Shown in pieces: positions 63,422-64,000 of a DNA stretch of 64,000 nt (position 1 is its first letter; every line of letters begins with the position of its first letter). This DNA is from Flammeovirga aprica JL-4 (GTDB taxonomy: Bacteria; Bacteroidota; Bacteroidia; Cytophagales; Flammeovirgaceae): contig NZ_JABANE010000054.1 of the NCBI RefSeq assembly GCF_012844305.1, positions 1 through 64,000 on the forward strand, in the 5' to 3' direction. The notes beneath the pieces were generated by a model that was given only the letters and a program-made list of their open reading frames with translations, ran no database searches and had not been told where the DNA came from. A program made the position numbers and the translations under genes.

Positions 63422-63994
63422 TCACTTCAAAAAGATTTGGTTTTGCTCTTTACGTCCTTCAAGGTCAATAGAGTAATTGACTATTTCAAATAATTTACGA
63501 GTACCGATATAAGGGTAGTTCTTAAAAGGATGTTCTTTACCAAAACAAAATGACGGAATAAAGCCTTCTAGAGGATCATCTTCAATGTTAATATAAACTC
63601 CTAGATTAGTATGTCTAACAACCTCTCCAAAAACTTTAGACCCTTTGGGGTATGTTTTTTTTGTAAGACTCCAATCTATTGCAGGCATTTCATTAACCCT
63701 TACACTTAGCCATAATTGCTGTTTATTATCAATAGTTTTTTCATTAAAACCCGTAATTTTCAAAGGCATTTCAAAACCTATTTCAGGGTAATAACTAGGT
63801 ATGGCATCATTTATTATATCATGATTTCCATTATCATGATCCAAATGAAATTTATCGTAATATTCTATACCAAAGTCAATAGTAGGTATAAAACCCTCAA
63901 TATTTATATCACCAATATCGACAAAAACACCAAAAGGTGCATGGCGTATAATTTTCCCTTGAATGACCTCTCCTTTCAAATACTTCTTTTCCAT
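63422..63994 (-). CDS. Protein with two S1-like RNA-binding repeats
   Basis: 190 residues from the ATG at 63994, six bases from the window edge, so a longer start upstream cannot be excluded. Two related segments, GEVIQGKIIRHAPFGVFVDI (8-27) with EGFIP, and KVFGEVVRHTNLGVYINIED with EGFIPSF (about 118-150), have the S1 (OB-fold) pattern of a glycine-rich turn followed by GVFVDI. The linkers are long for S1 repeats and rich in aromatic and acidic residues. S1 domains bind single-stranded RNA in ribosomal protein S1, nucleases and many small regulators. It is convergent with the HTCS gene and shows no link to locus 3. Confidence 0.75.
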   Translation of the reverse strand: MEKKYLKGEVIQGKIIRHAPFGVFVDIGDINIEGFIPTIDFGIEYYDKFHLDHDNGNHDIINDAIPSYYPEIGFEMPLKITGFNEKTIDNKQQLWLSVRVNEMPAIDWSLTKKTYPKGSKVFGEVVRHTNLGVYINIEDDPLEGFIPSFCFGKEHPFKNYPYIGTRKLFEIVNYSIDLEGRKEQNQIFLK

Positions 63995-64000
63995 TCCATC

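Overview
The window is AT-rich chromosomal DNA from a polysaccharide-degrading member of the Bacteroidota. The basis is three SusC/SusD pairs, Por-type (T9SS) C-terminal sorting domains, a hybrid two-component system (HTCS), a DUF6377-type regulator and many Bacteroidota-style lipoproteins. The gene content resembles marine Cytophagales such as Flammeovirga, but that placement is inference. No rRNA, tRNA or CRISPR was seen.

Layout. 1-8.3 kb: tail of an IS1595-like transposase, a phospholipase D-like lipoprotein, a beta-helix lipoprotein with its TonB-dependent receptor, and an unrecognised 352-residue protein. 8.3-12.4 kb: a DUF6377 membrane regulator, a secreted double-NPCBM protein and a 73-residue hypothetical protein. 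12.5-25.0 kb, locus 1 (all minus strand): SusC, SusD, a SusE/F-like lipoprotein, a GH30 enzyme and a 1.5-kb-residue-class secreted protein built from twelve binding-type modules. 25.6-31.1 kb: an aldo/keto reductase, a SHOCT-domain protein, a small membrane protein and a sugar MFS permease. 31.9-46.8 kb, locus 2: SusC, SusD, a duplicated-domain surface protein, a LacI regulator, two ROK-family proteins and two GH9 enzymes. 47.5-49.2 kb: a caspase-like/LysM lipoprotein. 49.6-63.3 kb, locus 3: SusC, SusD and a surface lipoprotein, divergent from a sulfatase and an HTCS. A two-repeat S1-domain protein closes the window.

How they fit. Loci 1 and 2 look like beta-glucan systems: outer-membrane capture and import by SusC/D, surface hydrolysis by GH30 and GH9, then an MFS sugar permease and ROK sugar kinase. 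Locus 2 shows a convincing regulatory circuit. A LacI-type palindrome with identical promoter geometry sits in front of both the large GH9 gene and susC, and the lacI gene lies between them. Locus 3 pairs a SusC/D system with a sulfatase and HTCS, suggesting a sulfated glycan, but has no glycosidase in view.

The intergenic DNA is unusually rich in repeats. There are three copies of a structured repeat of about 300 bp, a family of hairpin-ended elements that may be non-autonomous relatives of the IS1595-like element, at least five inverted repeats with TTAAG-rich arms, and REP-like palindromes including a 38-bp exact duplicate. One hairpin-ended element contains a copy of the 300-bp repeat, giving a nested insertion history.
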